A DNA stretch of 64,000 nucleotides, taken from the NCBI GenBank assembly GCA_902809985.1, contig CADDXC010000001.1:1240001-1304000 (forward strand), read 5' to 3'. Shown here in pieces: positions 37,417 through 46,667 of this stretch; positions within the stretch are counted from its first letter, which is position 1, and every line of letters begins with the position of its first letter. The notes beneath the pieces were generated by a model. It was given only the letters and a program-made list of their open reading frames with translations, did no database searches and was not told the DNA's origin. The stretch is from Clostridiaceae bacterium BL-3 (GTDB lineage Bacteria > Bacillota > Clostridia > Clostridiales > Clostridiaceae). The position numbers and the translations under genes are program-made.

Positions 37417-40146
37417 TCAATCTTTTATGGCCTTAAGCCCTGATAATACTTTTTCAGGTCTTGCAGGCAATTTAGTTACCCTAACTCCGCAGGCATTATA
37501 AATGGCATTTACAATAGCAGCATGCGGCCCTGCAAGAGGAAGTTCCCCTGCACCAGATGCCCCATATGGTCCCTGCGGTCTTGGAGTTTCTACGTATTCA
37601 AGTTCAATATCATCCGGTACATCTTTTATCTGAGGTATCCCGCACGCAGTCAGGGTAACATGTTTTTTTATATCCTCGAAATCCTCGCTCAAAGCCAGCC
37701 CGATCCCCTGAGCAAGCCCTCCATACATCTGCCCATCAACTACCAATCTATTTATTATAGTTCCCACGTCCGATACCAAATCCAATTTTTCAACTTTAAC
37801 TTTTCCCGAAACAGTATCCACCTCAACCTCTGCCACTAACGTACCATACATATAACAGGGGAATGGATTAGCCTGATTTGTCTCCACATCGCCGTCTGCA
37901 CAAGGTGCCGTCCATTTTCCATCATATCTCAAAGGCAATTTCTCGGCTACCATTTCCTCATAAGTTCTATAAGTTCCATCTGACTTTCTAAGAGCCTTTA
38001 ATAACTTCCCGCAGGCCAGCCTTATGGCATTTCCAGTATACACATTGGAACGGCTTCCACCTGCTGCACCGCTATTCGGTGTCTTTTGCATGTCATTCAT
38101 CACAAGTTTTATTTGATCTGGTCTTATCCCAAGAGGTCTCAGCGCTTCATAGCCTATAGTGAGAGTACCTATATCCGCACCTTGTCCGTGATCTTCCCAG
38201 GAATCCCCAATAGTTACTCCTGTAGGATTTATTTCAGCCCATGCCTCGGACGAATCAGCTCCTGAAAGTCCCGAACTATAGTGAAGTATTGCTATTCCCA
38301 TCCCATACTTTTTATTTCCGCCGTTTTTATTTTTCTCTTCCACATCTTTTTTGGCCTTTTCATAATAAGGACGCAGTTTGTCAAACATTTGCGGAAGACA
38401 TATTACATCTGGTTTACATCCAGTAGGAGTTGTAGAGCCCTCCCTGTATATATTTTTATATCTGAGTTCAAAGGGATCCATTCCAATCTTTTCCGCAAGT
38501 TCATCCATGAGAACTTCCGAAGCAAACATGCTTTGAGGAGATCCGTATCCTCTAAAAGCTGAGCCCCAGGCATGATTTGTAGCTACTTCCCTGCCTTTTC
38601 CCCTTATATTTGGTATATTGTAACAAGCTCCTATGAACTGTGCTCCCCTTAATGTAAGTATATCTCCAAATTCACAATATGGTCCATGATCCACTGTCCA
38701 ATCTGATTCCATGGCCAACAACTTGCCATTCTTGTCAGCACCCATTTTAAGGTGTATGAAAAATGGGGATCTCTTGCCTGTATAAGTTATCTGCTGGTAC
38801 ATGTTAAACCCAAGATAAACCGGTTTTTTTGTAACAAGAGCTGCAACTCCTAAAAGTGCTTCTATAGTAGGGCTGAATTTATAACCAAAAGTACCTCCCG
38901 TAGGATTTTGAACTATTTTCAAATCATCTAGAGGAACACCAACACCTTCTGCTATCATAGCCGCATGAGCGTGAAGCCCAACACTCTTTGAATGAATAAC
39001 CAACTGATCTTTTTCATTAATATATGCAAACCCCACATCTGGTTCCAGTGGAAGATGAGGCTGCCTGCCCACATAAAAATCATCTTCCACCACATAGGCC
39101 GCACTGTCCATTATAGGTTTAGTATCTTTTCCTTTTACCACTCCAGTTTCAAAGAATACATTTGGCGTACCCGGATGTATTTCAATGGCATCTTCATCCA
39201 TGGCTTCTGGAGCGCTCATATAAGCTGGAAGTTCTTCTATTTCAACTTTGACCTTATCCACAGCTGCTTCTGCCTGAGAAGGGGTGTCTGCAAGAACCAT
39301 AGCTATAGCATCTCCAAATTGAAAGATCTTTTTATCCGCAAGTATCGGCCTTTCTTTACCATCACCTTTATTGCTTGGAAGGGCCAATCCATTTATTCTA
39401 TTGCTTCCAGGTACATCCCTATAAGTTAAAACCTTATACACACCTGGCATTTTTTCAGCTTCAGAAGTGTCAATAGACAGTATATTGGCATGGGAAACTT
39501 TAGCCTGAACAAGTTTTATATGGAGAGTATTTTCAGGAAGTTCAAGACCAAGATCAGCTCCAAATCTCCAGTTTCCAGTTACTTTGTCCAAGGCAGTAGG
39601 ACGAATAGCTCTAGTGCCTATAAGACTTTGTCCTTCCTTAAATTTGAATATCAAATCCTCTTTTTTAACTTCTCCCCTCATAAGCCTTGCTGCATCCATA
39701 ACTGCATCTACTAATGGCTTATATCCGGTACATCTACATATATTTCTGTGTCTTTGGAACCAGTCTCTCACTTCCTCTCTGGTAGGATTTATGTTCTCAT
39801 CCAAAAGTGCCTTTGCAGATACTATAAACCCAGGTGTACAAAATCCACACTGTGCTGCACCATGAATCATCCATGCCACTTGAATCGGGTGAGGTTTCTG
39901 CTCGGTTCCTATGCCTTCGATAGTTGTAATTTTAGCTTCATCCGGTACCCTTTTCATCCTTACAATACAGGATCTTACAACCTTTCCATCCATTATTACA
40001 GAACAGGCACCACATTCACCCTTGCCGCATCCAACTTTAGTTCCAAGTAAATGCAATTGATTCCTAAGTACATCTGCTAAAGTTGCCTTTGGAGTGGATA
40101 TAACTGTCCTAGCAATACCATTAACAAATAAAATTTTATTAAACAT
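37417..40146 (-). CDS. mop: aldehyde oxidoreductase, Desulfovibrio Mop type
   Basis: Molybdenum hydroxylase of 909 residues in one chain, very close in length and sequence to the Desulfovibrio gigas aldehyde oxidoreductase (907). Order: [2Fe-2S] ferredoxin domain (GCGKGECGACSVIMDG, about 39-54), second [2Fe-2S] domain (QCGFCTPGF, RNICRCTGYKPL), then Mo-binding domains with GGTFGYKFSPTIEAL, AFRGYGSPQSMFASE and C-terminal GPYGASGAGELPLAGP containing the catalytic Glu. There is no FAD domain; electrons leave through the Fe-S clusters. It oxidises aldehydes to acids. The gene heads the accessory module behind a -24/-12 promoter. Confidence 0.93.
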   Translation of the reverse strand: MFNKILFVNGIARTVISTPKATLADVLRNQLHLLGTKVGCGKGECGACSVIMDGKVVRSCIVRMKRVPDEAKITTIEGIGTEQKPHPIQVAWMIHGAAQCGFCTPGFIVSAKALLDENINPTREEVRDWFQRHRNICRCTGYKPLVDAVMDAARLMRGEVKKEDLIFKFKEGQSLIGTRAIRPTALDKVTGNWRFGADLGLELPENTLHIKLVQAKVSHANILSIDTSEAEKMPGVYKVLTYRDVPGSNRINGLALPSNKGDGKERPILADKKIFQFGDAIAMVLADTPSQAEAAVDKVKVEIEELPAYMSAPEAMDEDAIEIHPGTPNVFFETGVVKGKDTKPIMDSAAYVVEDDFYVGRQPHLPLEPDVGFAYINEKDQLVIHSKSVGLHAHAAMIAEGVGVPLDDLKIVQNPTGGTFGYKFSPTIEALLGVAALVTKKPVYLGFNMYQQITYTGKRSPFFIHLKMGADKNGKLLAMESDWTVDHGPYCEFGDILTLRGAQFIGACYNIPNIRGKGREVATNHAWGSAFRGYGSPQSMFASEVLMDELAEKIGMDPFELRYKNIYREGSTTPTGCKPDVICLPQMFDKLRPYYEKAKKDVEEKNKNGGNKKYGMGIAILHYSSGLSGADSSEAWAEINPTGVTIGDSWEDHGQGADIGTLTIGYEALRPLGIRPDQIKLVMNDMQKTPNSGAAGGSRSNVYTGNAIRLACGKLLKALRKSDGTYRTYEEMVAEKLPLRYDGKWTAPCADGDVETNQANPFPCYMYGTLVAEVEVDTVSGKVKVEKLDLVSDVGTIINRLVVDGQMYGGLAQGIGLALSEDFEDIKKHVTLTACGIPQIKDVPDDIELEYVETPRPQGPYGASGAGELPLAGPHAAIVNAIYNACGVRVTKLPARPEKVLSGLKAIKD

Positions 40147-40235
40147 TCTAAATTCCCCCTGGTCGTTATTTGTTATATAAATAAATTCTTTTATATAAAC
40201 CCTCTAGTTACATATCGGGCTGTATTTATTATATA

Positions 40236-40252
40236 AGCAATATACATACCAA
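40236..40252 (-). promoter_or_regulatory. sigma-54 (-24/-12) promoter of the mop operon
   Basis: Minus-strand TTGGTATGTATATTGCT: GG and GC are exactly 10 bases apart, matching TTGGCACG-N4-TTGCT at all but two positions. The start of transcription would be near 40224, about 78 bases before the mop ATG. The activator is encoded at the end of the same module (26360-28240). The 40147-40470 interval otherwise contains a candidate enhancer dyad and a terminator, no gene. Confidence 0.8.
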
Positions 40253-40346
40253 AACCCAAGCATTGATTTTTACTGCATTTGTCTTTAAAAATTCTATCTC
40301 CGTTCAATTTTTGAGCAAATACATTAAAAACTTCTGTAACTTTTTC

Positions 40347-40357
40347 GAACACTGTTC
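40347..40357. promoter_or_regulatory. candidate enhancer dyad for the sigma-54 activator
   Basis: GAACA-C-TGTTC, a perfect inverted repeat centred about 100 bp upstream of the -24/-12 element, the usual distance for enhancer sites. Only one copy is seen, so support is weak. Confidence 0.35.
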
Positions 40358-40371
40358 TGTTTTGAAGCAGC

Positions 40372-40418
40372 AAAAAGCCACAGGATACTCTTGTATATCA
40401 ATATCCTGCGGCCTTTTT
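40372..40418 (-). terminator. terminator of the modABC operon
   Basis: Minus-strand AAAAAGGCCGCAGGATA ... TATCCTGTGGCTTTTTG; stem of about 14 bp with one mismatch and a T run. It separates modC from the mop promoter. Confidence 0.88.
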
Positions 40419-40470
40419 ACTATATAGAAATAAATTTAAAATATTTTATTAACTTTACCAAAAACCCAGT

Positions 40471-41532
40471 TTAAATCAGAAAAAGCTTTTTGCTGCTTAT
40501 ACACATGTTCCAGGGCTGCTCCAGATTTTTAATTTTCTCCCACATCTCTTTGCTTATTTCCCATCGCAATGCCTTGATTTTCGAATAGGGCTTTTTCTCT
40601 ACACTATTCAAATAGACTGCTACAGTAAATGGGCTTTCATTTACATAATCCACGCAACACTTAAAAGTATTCTCCTTCTGACAGCTTCTGTCCATAGTAA
40701 TATAATGGGATCTAATACCTACATAGGATGGAGATCCTTCAACTTTTTTGTTGGTCTTAAGTGTACAGCCCCAGTCCAGGGCTTCTACAGTATTTTCATC
40801 CAGTACCTTAATTTTGGATATGTTTTTACATCCAGTAAGCTGTGCAGTAGCAAGAGTAGTAGGGTTTTCAAATATATAATCTCTATCGCCGCAATTTTCA
40901 ACCATTCCCTTATTGATTATTGCAATATTTCTGCAGATTCGGTACACTTCATCTCTGTTATGGGACACAAAAACTGCGGAACCACTGTAATCATCCAATA
41001 TATATACAAGCCGTTCCTCCATTTTACTTCTCAAATGGCTGTCAAGTGCTGAAAATGGTTCATCCAAAAGCAATATTTCAGGTTCTATTGCCAAAGCCCT
41101 GGCAATAGCAACTCTCTGCTGCTGTCCTCCTGAAAGCTGGTTGGGAAATCTATTTTCCAGTCCATTGAGATTCATCATATCTATCTTTTCACAAACTATT
41201 CTTTCTTTTTCATCTCGGGACATATTTTCTAAAGCAAAACTTATATTTTGACTTACAGTCATATTGGGGAACAATGCATAATTTTGAAATAAAAAGCCTA
41301 CTTTTCTCTTACGAACAGGAATATTTATTTTTTTTTCAGAATCATACAATGTTTTTCCGTTTAATAGAATTTTACCACTGTCAGGAGTTTCAAGACCTGC
41401 AATACACTTTAATGTCATACTCTTACCTGAACCTGATGCTCCAAGCAGCCCTATAATATTGTTCCTTGTATTAAATTTAATATTAAGGCTAAATCCATGT
41501 AAATTTTTTTTGACATCAACATAAAGTCCCAT
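40471..41532 (-). CDS. modC: molybdate ABC transporter ATPase
   Basis: ATP-binding subunit of about 353 residues. Walker A GASGSGKS, Q-loop FLFQNYALFP, signature LSGGQQQRVAIARALA and Walker B LLLDEPFSALD are all present; the C-terminal region (from about 280) is a shortened TOBE/MOP-like domain. A 15-residue upstream extension is possible, but GGGAGAAAATAAA lies before the ATG chosen, one base after the modB stop. It powers molybdate uptake for the molybdenum hydroxylases on either side. Confidence 0.92.
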   Translation of the reverse strand: MGLYVDVKKNLHGFSLNIKFNTRNNIIGLLGASGSGKSMTLKCIAGLETPDSGKILLNGKTLYDSEKKINIPVRKRKVGFLFQNYALFPNMTVSQNISFALENMSRDEKERIVCEKIDMMNLNGLENRFPNQLSGGQQQRVAIARALAIEPEILLLDEPFSALDSHLRSKMEERLVYILDDYSGSAVFVSHNRDEVYRICRNIAIINKGMVENCGDRDYIFENPTTLATAQLTGCKNISKIKVLDENTVEALDWGCTLKTNKKVEGSPSYVGIRSHYITMDRSCQKENTFKCCVDYVNESPFTVAVYLNSVEKKPYSKIKALRWEISKEMWEKIKNLEQPWNMCISSKKLFLI

Positions 41533-41533
41533 T

Positions 41534-42220
41534 TTATTTTCTCCCAACACCATATATATTTTTTTGCTGGTATTCATTCCAGTAATTCATTAAAAAAATC
41601 ATAATTGTTGAAATTATAACAATTAGTATGACCCAAATAAGAGCGTTTCTCATCTCACCATTTTCAGCTGTAAAATAAATAGCTATGGGAATAGTCTGAG
41701 TCTTACCAGGTATATTTCCGGCTACCATAAGCGTAGCCCCAAATTCTCCAAGACATCTGGCAAAAGAGAGAACTGTAGCTGCACCTATTCCAGGCCGCGC
41801 CAGCGGCAATATAACTCTCCAAAACACTTTCCATTCGGATACCCCTAAAGTTCTAGCAGCATTCACAATATTGTGGTCTATCTGTTCAAACGCTCCCTTG
41901 GTTGTCCTGTACATCAGTGGAAATGCCACAATAGCTGCAGCCACAACTGTAGCCGGCCATGAAAAAATCAAAGTCGTTCCAAACTTCAACAGCAGTTTAC
42001 CTATAGGTCCGTTTCTACCAAAAATCAGCAGCAAGAAAAAGCCAACTACAGTTGGTGGGAGCACAAGAGGAAGTGTAAATATGGTATCTACAGTGCTTTT
42101 TAATTTTCCATTATAATTAGCCATCCAATAGGCTGCAATAATTCCAACAAAAAATGTTATAGTCGTTGCTACGAAAACTGTTTTTATAGAAATCCACGCT
42201 GGTGAAATATCAAAATCCAT
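41534..42220 (-). CDS. modB: molybdate ABC transporter permease
   Basis: Inner membrane permease, 228 residues, about five to six hydrophobic helices. The EAA loop that docks to ModC is NAARTLGVSEWKVFWRVILPLARPG (two parts: AARTLGVSEWKVF and ILPLARPGIGA). It is separated from modA by 178 bp occupied largely by repeat copy B, so modA and modBC may be partly uncoupled. Confidence 0.93.
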   Translation of the reverse strand: MDFDISPAWISIKTVFVATTITFFVGIIAAYWMANYNGKLKSTVDTIFTLPLVLPPTVVGFFLLLIFGRNGPIGKLLLKFGTTLIFSWPATVVAAAIVAFPLMYRTTKGAFEQIDHNIVNAARTLGVSEWKVFWRVILPLARPGIGAATVLSFARCLGEFGATLMVAGNIPGKTQTIPIAIYFTAENGEMRNALIWVILIVIISTIMIFLMNYWNEYQQKNIYGVGRK

Positions 42221-42239
42221 AACAAATCCCCTTCTCCCT

Positions 42240-42390
42240 GATCAAGTGGTTCTAAGGTTCTTGAAAAAGATTTTTCTCATAAGTAAATCACTGCGAACCT
42301 AAGAATCACCTTATCCAGATGCATAGCAGTGCTTATTTCCCACTTTAAAAAGTTGGGAGTATTAGCAACAGCAGCGTTCGGATAAAAACG
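42240..42390 (+). repeat. dispersed repeat, copy B
   Basis: Plus-strand blocks CGAACCTAAGAATCACCTTATCCAG, GCAGTGCTTATTTCCCACTT and AGCGTTCGGATAAAA match copy A (shown here in parts). It contains the hairpin CCCACTTTAAAAAGTTGGG where copy A carries a longer insertion. It lies between modA and modB, 9 bp after the modA stop and in the orientation opposite to that of copy A relative to its upstream gene. Confidence 0.7.
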
Positions 42391-42398
42391 ACCGCTAA

Positions 42399-43217
42399 TT
42401 ATTTTCCTACTTTAAAACCATATTTTTCAAATACAGTTTTAGCTTTGTCTCCTGATAAAAATGCAAGGAACTCTTTAGCTGCATCTGCATTTTTGCTATT
42501 CTTTATTACGGCTGCAGGATAGATTACAGTCTTATGAGAATCTTTTGGTGCCGTTGCTACAATATTTACCTTTTTTGATACAAGAGCATCTGTTTTATAA
42601 ACAATACCTGCATCTACATTCTTTGTTTCAACCCAAGTTAAAACCTCTTTTACATCTTTTCCATAAACAGCTTTTGGCTGGACCTTGTCCATCAATTTTA
42701 AATTCGTAAGTACTTCCTGGGAGTACTGCCCCACCGGAACGCTCTTGACTTCACCCAGTGCTATTTTCTGAACTTTATCACTTGCCAGATCATCAAAACT
42801 TTTAACATTTGATGAATCCTTTGGTACTACAAGTACTACATCATTTTGCAATAAATTCTTTACAGTATCATTTATAAGAAGATTCTTGCTCTTAAGTTCA
42901 TCCATTTGTTTTGTAGCCGCTGACATAAACACATCAACTGGTGCCCCCTGCTCAATTTGTTTTTGAAGACTGCCTGAAGCTCCAAAATTGTATTTAATGG
43001 TAACATTTGGATGGTCTTTAGTGTACAATTTTTGAATTTCATTCATTGAGTCCTTGAGACTTGCAGCTGCTGACACAGTCAAAGTAACTGCCTTATCTTT
43101 ACTTGTAGATGAATCCTTTTGTTCATTAGAGCTTGTACTAGAGCTTCCACATCCCACTGCCAAAAATACAACACATAATGACATAATGAGAAATAACATT
43201 CTTTTAGACTTTTTCAT
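42399..43217 (-). CDS. modA: molybdate-binding lipoprotein
   Basis: Periplasmic-type binding protein, 272 residues. A lipoprotein signal peptide (MKKSKRMLFLIMSLCVVF then lipobox AVGC, Cys about 23) anchors it to the membrane. The ModA core follows: SAAASLKDSMNEIQ, FGASGSLQKQIEQGAPVDVF and the C-terminal DAAKEFLAFLSGDKAK. It delivers molybdate (or tungstate) to ModBC. The start region has GGGGGAG 8 bp upstream. A decamer repeat lies before it and may be its operator. Confidence 0.93.
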   Translation of the reverse strand: MKKSKRMLFLIMSLCVVFLAVGCGSSSTSSNEQKDSSTSKDKAVTLTVSAAASLKDSMNEIQKLYTKDHPNVTIKYNFGASGSLQKQIEQGAPVDVFMSAATKQMDELKSKNLLINDTVKNLLQNDVVLVVPKDSSNVKSFDDLASDKVQKIALGEVKSVPVGQYSQEVLTNLKLMDKVQPKAVYGKDVKEVLTWVETKNVDAGIVYKTDALVSKKVNIVATAPKDSHKTVIYPAAVIKNSKNADAAKEFLAFLSGDKAKTVFEKYGFKVGK

Positions 43218-43283
43218 ATTATATAACTCCCCCTTATTTTAATTATAATTATATAACGTATCATAACATTACATATAAATCAT

Positions 43284-43313
43284 TTATATTATGTTATATT
43301 ATGTTATATTATA
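43284..43313. promoter_or_regulatory. three tandem 10-bp repeats upstream of modA
   Basis: TTATATTATG twice plus TTATATTATA, in exact 10-bp register (one helical turn). A CGTTATAT half-site, similar to the E. coli ModE operator half, occurs on the minus strand near 43252-43259. These may bind a molybdate-responsive repressor; no modE gene is in the window. The remaining 43218-43524 interval is AT-rich with no gene. Confidence 0.45.
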
Positions 43314-43533
43314 CAATAAAATTATATATTTCAAAGACTGATTAGTCAAGCTAGTGATTCAATTTTCTGTATTATTTTTAAATATAGTTAGTAAATAGCA
43401 ATCTTAAAATAAAATATACACAATTTAATATAAAAGTGGTATTATTAATTTTATCCGATGACTACTATTGCTTTAATAGACAAATCAGCATAAATCTAAG
43501 GATTATTTTATTAAATATTAGGAAGTGAATTTA

Positions 43534-44916
43534 TTGGAAAGCAAAGTAATTGAAAATTTAAAAAAAATAGTAGGAGACGATTATGTTACAAACAGCTTGT
43601 CACAGATACAAAATTATTTAACTGATGAAACTGAATCCTTAATCCGGCTTCAACCACCGGAGGATTGCGTCCTGGTTAAACCAAGTTCTCCCAAAGAGAT
43701 ATCCTGCATATTAAAATACGCTAATAATTTCCTTATACCTGTGGTTCCAAGAGGAGGTGGCACCGGAGTATGTGGTGGAGCCGTTCCTATAAAACCCAGC
43801 ATAATTTTATCTCTTGAAAGATTGAATAAAATAATTGAACTGGATAAAAAAAATCTGATGATCACAGTGGAAGCAGGAGCAACTCTGTCAGATTTACTCG
43901 AATCATTAAATAAACAGGATAAATTATTTTTCCCCATACATCCCGGAGATGAAGGTGCCCAAATAGGCGGTATGGTTATGGAAAATGCTGGAGGTACAAA
44001 AGCTGTAAAGCATGGAATTATGCGAAACCACGTCAAATCTTTAGAAGTAGTTCTCCCTACAGGAGAAATAGTAACTTTAGGCGGAAAACTTGTAAAAAAT
44101 AACATGGGTTATGATCTGCTCAGCATGATGATTGGAAGTGAAGGAACTCTTGGTGTAATTACAAAAGTCACTTTAAAGCTCTATGCAAAGAACAAGTACA
44201 CGGGAACTCTATTGATATCATTTGACGACAGGCGTGATGCCTGTGATTCAGTACCTACGATACTTCAAGAGGGAATAACGCCCTTAGCCGTAGAATACAT
44301 GGACAGACTTATCTCACAAAGAGCTGCTGAAGATCTCGGAACTACATGGCCTGCTGTTAAAGGCTCCGTAGATTTGATGTTTATGCTTGATGGGAAAACT
44401 GAAGATGAACTGTATTCTGATAGTGAAAAAATTGTAGAGATATGTGAAAATCACAATGCAGTAGACAGTATTATAGCAGAGACTTCAAAAGAACAAAAGA
44501 AACTTTTGGATATAAGAAGTAATGCTTATACACCTTTTAAAGATCATGTAGCAGATGGACTGGATATGGCTGTTCCACCTTCATCAGTACCGGACTTTTT
44601 TGATGATATAACCTCCCTGGCGGAAAAATACAACACCACAATCCCAGCAGTAGGTCATATAGCAGATGGAAATATACATAATTTCATACTCAGTGTCAAC
44701 GGAAAACTACCATCTTATTATGAAGAATTCAAACAGCAAATGTATAAAATTGCCCTAAAATATGGTGGAACAATAACAGCTGAACACGGAACTGGAAAGA
44801 CCAGGAAAAAATATATGCCCCTTCAATTTACTGAAAGGGAGATTGAAATTATGAAGGGTGTAAAAAAAGCTTTTGATCCAAATGGTATATTAAATCCAGG
44901 TACTATAATCGATTAA
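43534..44916 (+). CDS. FAD-linked oxidase, GlcD/D-lactate dehydrogenase type
   Basis: About 460 residues, FAD-binding PCMH fold plus C-terminal FAD-oxidase domain. FAD motifs PRGGGTGVCGGAVP (about 73) and HPGDEGAQIGGMVMENAGG, and C-terminal GHIADGNIHNFIL and AEHGTGKTRKKYMP. Such proteins oxidise D-lactate, glycolate or other 2-hydroxy acids; many clostridial ones work with EtfAB, but no etf gene is adjacent. The start is likely TTG at 43534 behind AGGAAG; the GTG at 43525 lies inside that site. Confidence 0.88.
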   Translation: MESKVIENLKKIVGDDYVTNSLSQIQNYLTDETESLIRLQPPEDCVLVKPSSPKEISCILKYANNFLIPVVPRGGGTGVCGGAVPIKPSIILSLERLNKIIELDKKNLMITVEAGATLSDLLESLNKQDKLFFPIHPGDEGAQIGGMVMENAGGTKAVKHGIMRNHVKSLEVVLPTGEIVTLGGKLVKNNMGYDLLSMMIGSEGTLGVITKVTLKLYAKNKYTGTLLISFDDRRDACDSVPTILQEGITPLAVEYMDRLISQRAAEDLGTTWPAVKGSVDLMFMLDGKTEDELYSDSEKIVEICENHNAVDSIIAETSKEQKKLLDIRSNAYTPFKDHVADGLDMAVPPSSVPDFFDDITSLAEKYNTTIPAVGHIADGNIHNFILSVNGKLPSYYEEFKQQMYKIALKYGGTITAEHGTGKTRKKYMPLQFTEREIEIMKGVKKAFDPNGILNPGTIID

Positions 44917-44926
44917 GATGTAAATT

Positions 44927-44965
44927 AAAAATACTCTTTCTATACAAGTATGAAAGAGTATTTTT
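44927..44965. terminator. bidirectional terminator between convergent genes
   Basis: AAAAATACTCTTTC and GAAAGAGTATTTTT form a perfect 14-bp stem with an 11-base loop; A/T runs on both sides let it serve the plus-strand oxidase gene and the minus-strand rhodanese gene. Confidence 0.92.
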
Positions 44966-44969
44966 AATT

Positions 44970-45812
44970 TTATTCCATAATGGTTTTTTCTATGTTATTT
45001 CCCCTGTAGGTTATCCAGTCGCTCCAGCTGCCGCTGTATAGTTTAGCCCTTATACCAATTTCATCCAGTAATAAAAAATTAAAAGTTCCGTCTATACCTG
45101 AGCCACAGTATACTATCACTTCTTTTTTGCCATAGGCATCTTTAAATTTTTCTTTTAAATAACCAATATCCTTAATAGTATTATCTTGGTTTAGATTTTC
45201 TTTCCAATAATAATTTACCGCTCCCGGTATATGTCCTGCTATTTTATCTATGGGTTCATTTTCGCCTCTATATCTTATAGGAGTTCTCGAATCTATTATC
45301 ATCCATTTATCATCGTACTTTATCCTATTCACATAGTTCATATCAACCCTCATATCTTCATTCACATTTGACTGAAAAGTGCCTTTCTTAGAAGACTTTA
45401 CCATATCTTTAGAAAGATTATTTCCATCATTCACCCACTTGTCTATTCCTCCATCTAAGACATAGTTAAACTTATGCCCCATGTAATATCTCAACATCCA
45501 GCAAAACCTTGCCGCATCAGCAATTTTATAATCATCATAAGCCACTACCACGGTATCATCATCTATCCCTAAATTCTCCACGGTATTTTTAAACTCATCA
45601 ACTTCCGGAAGAGGATCTCTTCCCCCATGTTCTCCTGGTGTTGAAGAAAGATCAGTACTCAAATTCACAAATAAAGCTCCCTCTATATGTGATTTTTTAT
45701 AGGCATTTCGCCCATACTCTTTATCCAACAAATCTCCCCTACAATCCACAATCACTAAATTGTCATCTTTTAAATGCTCTCCAAGCCATTTAGTAGTAAC
45801 AAAATTTTTCAT
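44970..45812 (-). CDS. sulfurtransferase, two-domain rhodanese
   Basis: 280 residues with tandem rhodanese domains. The first domain has VDCRGDLLDKEYGRNAYKKSHIEGA; the second carries the active-site loop VYCGSGIDGTFNFLLLDEIG with the persulfide Cys at about 239, of the thiosulfate/3-mercaptopyruvate sulfurtransferase pattern. The ATG follows GGAGGAGATTAA. Cytosolic; a possible sulfur donor for cofactor or Fe-S work. Confidence 0.9.
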   Translation of the reverse strand: MKNFVTTKWLGEHLKDDNLVIVDCRGDLLDKEYGRNAYKKSHIEGALFVNLSTDLSSTPGEHGGRDPLPEVDEFKNTVENLGIDDDTVVVAYDDYKIADAARFCWMLRYYMGHKFNYVLDGGIDKWVNDGNNLSKDMVKSSKKGTFQSNVNEDMRVDMNYVNRIKYDDKWMIIDSRTPIRYRGENEPIDKIAGHIPGAVNYYWKENLNQDNTIKDIGYLKEKFKDAYGKKEVIVYCGSGIDGTFNFLLLDEIGIRAKLYSGSWSDWITYRGNNIEKTIME

Positions 45813-45845
45813 TTAATCTCCTCCATATTATATAAATTCACTTCA

Positions 45846-46565
45846 TTACCCTCTATCTAGATTTTCGCCTATTATCGATTTAACCATTAAAGGTAAATTT
45901 CTTTTCTGATTAGCACTTAAAAACTTTACATCAATAGGTTTATCAATTATCATTCTTACTCGAGCAGGTACAAATTTTTTCCCCCTGTTGTCTTCAAATA
46001 TTTTATGGCTGCCATCAATGGCTACAGGTACTATGGGTATGCCAGATCTGATTGCAAGTTTAAAACTTCCCCTTTTAAATTCAAGCATCTCATGACATTT
46101 ACTTATAGTACCTTCTGGGAATATAACCATGGAGTATCCTTTTTTTAGATTGTCTATTCCCTCATCAATAGCCTTTGCAGACTCTCTTATATTTTTTCTA
46201 TTCATAAACACACAGTGAATTTTTTTCATTCCCTCCCTAATAATAGGTATTTTCAGCAGTTCATTCTTTGCAATAAATCCCATGGGCTTATGAATATAAG
46301 CAAGTATTATAAAAGGATCAAAATTTCCCTGATGATTTGAAACAAACAGATAATTTCTCTCTGTCAGTTTTTCATTCCCAATTACATCCACTTTAACCCC
46401 AATTCTATCTAATATATTTTTTGCCCATCTTGATACGATTTTTGATATACGTTCATCTGCTTCTTTTCTAGGAAAATTTTTATAAACGGATTTGATCCTT
46501 AACTCAAGATAAAAAGTATAAAATACATAAAATGTAAAATACAGATATAAAAATACAGTTCTCAT
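45846..46565 (-). CDS. plsC: 1-acyl-sn-glycerol-3-phosphate acyltransferase
   Basis: PlsC-family enzyme of 239 residues that adds the second acyl chain in phosphatidic acid synthesis. The N-terminal hydrophobic segment (about 2-18) is the membrane anchor. Motif I is SNHQGNFDPF (HX4D), and motif III is VIFPEGTISK. The start follows GGAAAAAAAGA. It stands alone on this strand. Confidence 0.92.
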   Translation of the reverse strand: MRTVFLYLYFTFYVFYTFYLELRIKSVYKNFPRKEADERISKIVSRWAKNILDRIGVKVDVIGNEKLTERNYLFVSNHQGNFDPFIILAYIHKPMGFIAKNELLKIPIIREGMKKIHCVFMNRKNIRESAKAIDEGIDNLKKGYSMVIFPEGTISKCHEMLEFKRGSFKLAIRSGIPIVPVAIDGSHKIFEDNRGKKFVPARVRMIIDKPIDVKFLSANQKRNLPLMVKSIIGENLDRG

Positions 46566-46621
46566 TCTTTTTTTCCTTACTATAAAATATAATTAACAAT
46601 AATATTATACCATTTTTCTTT

Positions 46622-46657
46622 AAAAAAAAGATGGATTTATTTATGAAAACATCCATC
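46622..46657 (-). terminator. terminator after the Fe-S protein gene
   Basis: Minus-strand GATGGAT (arm) ... ATCCATC followed by eight T; 7-bp stem, about 14-base loop. It ends the gene at 46668. Confidence 0.85.
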
Positions 46658-46667
46658 CTCCTCTTTA

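Noticed and set aside
40191-40373. 60-residue minus-strand frame upstream of mop
   Set aside because: It has no ribosome site and covers the -24/-12 promoter and the candidate enhancer; better read as regulatory DNA.
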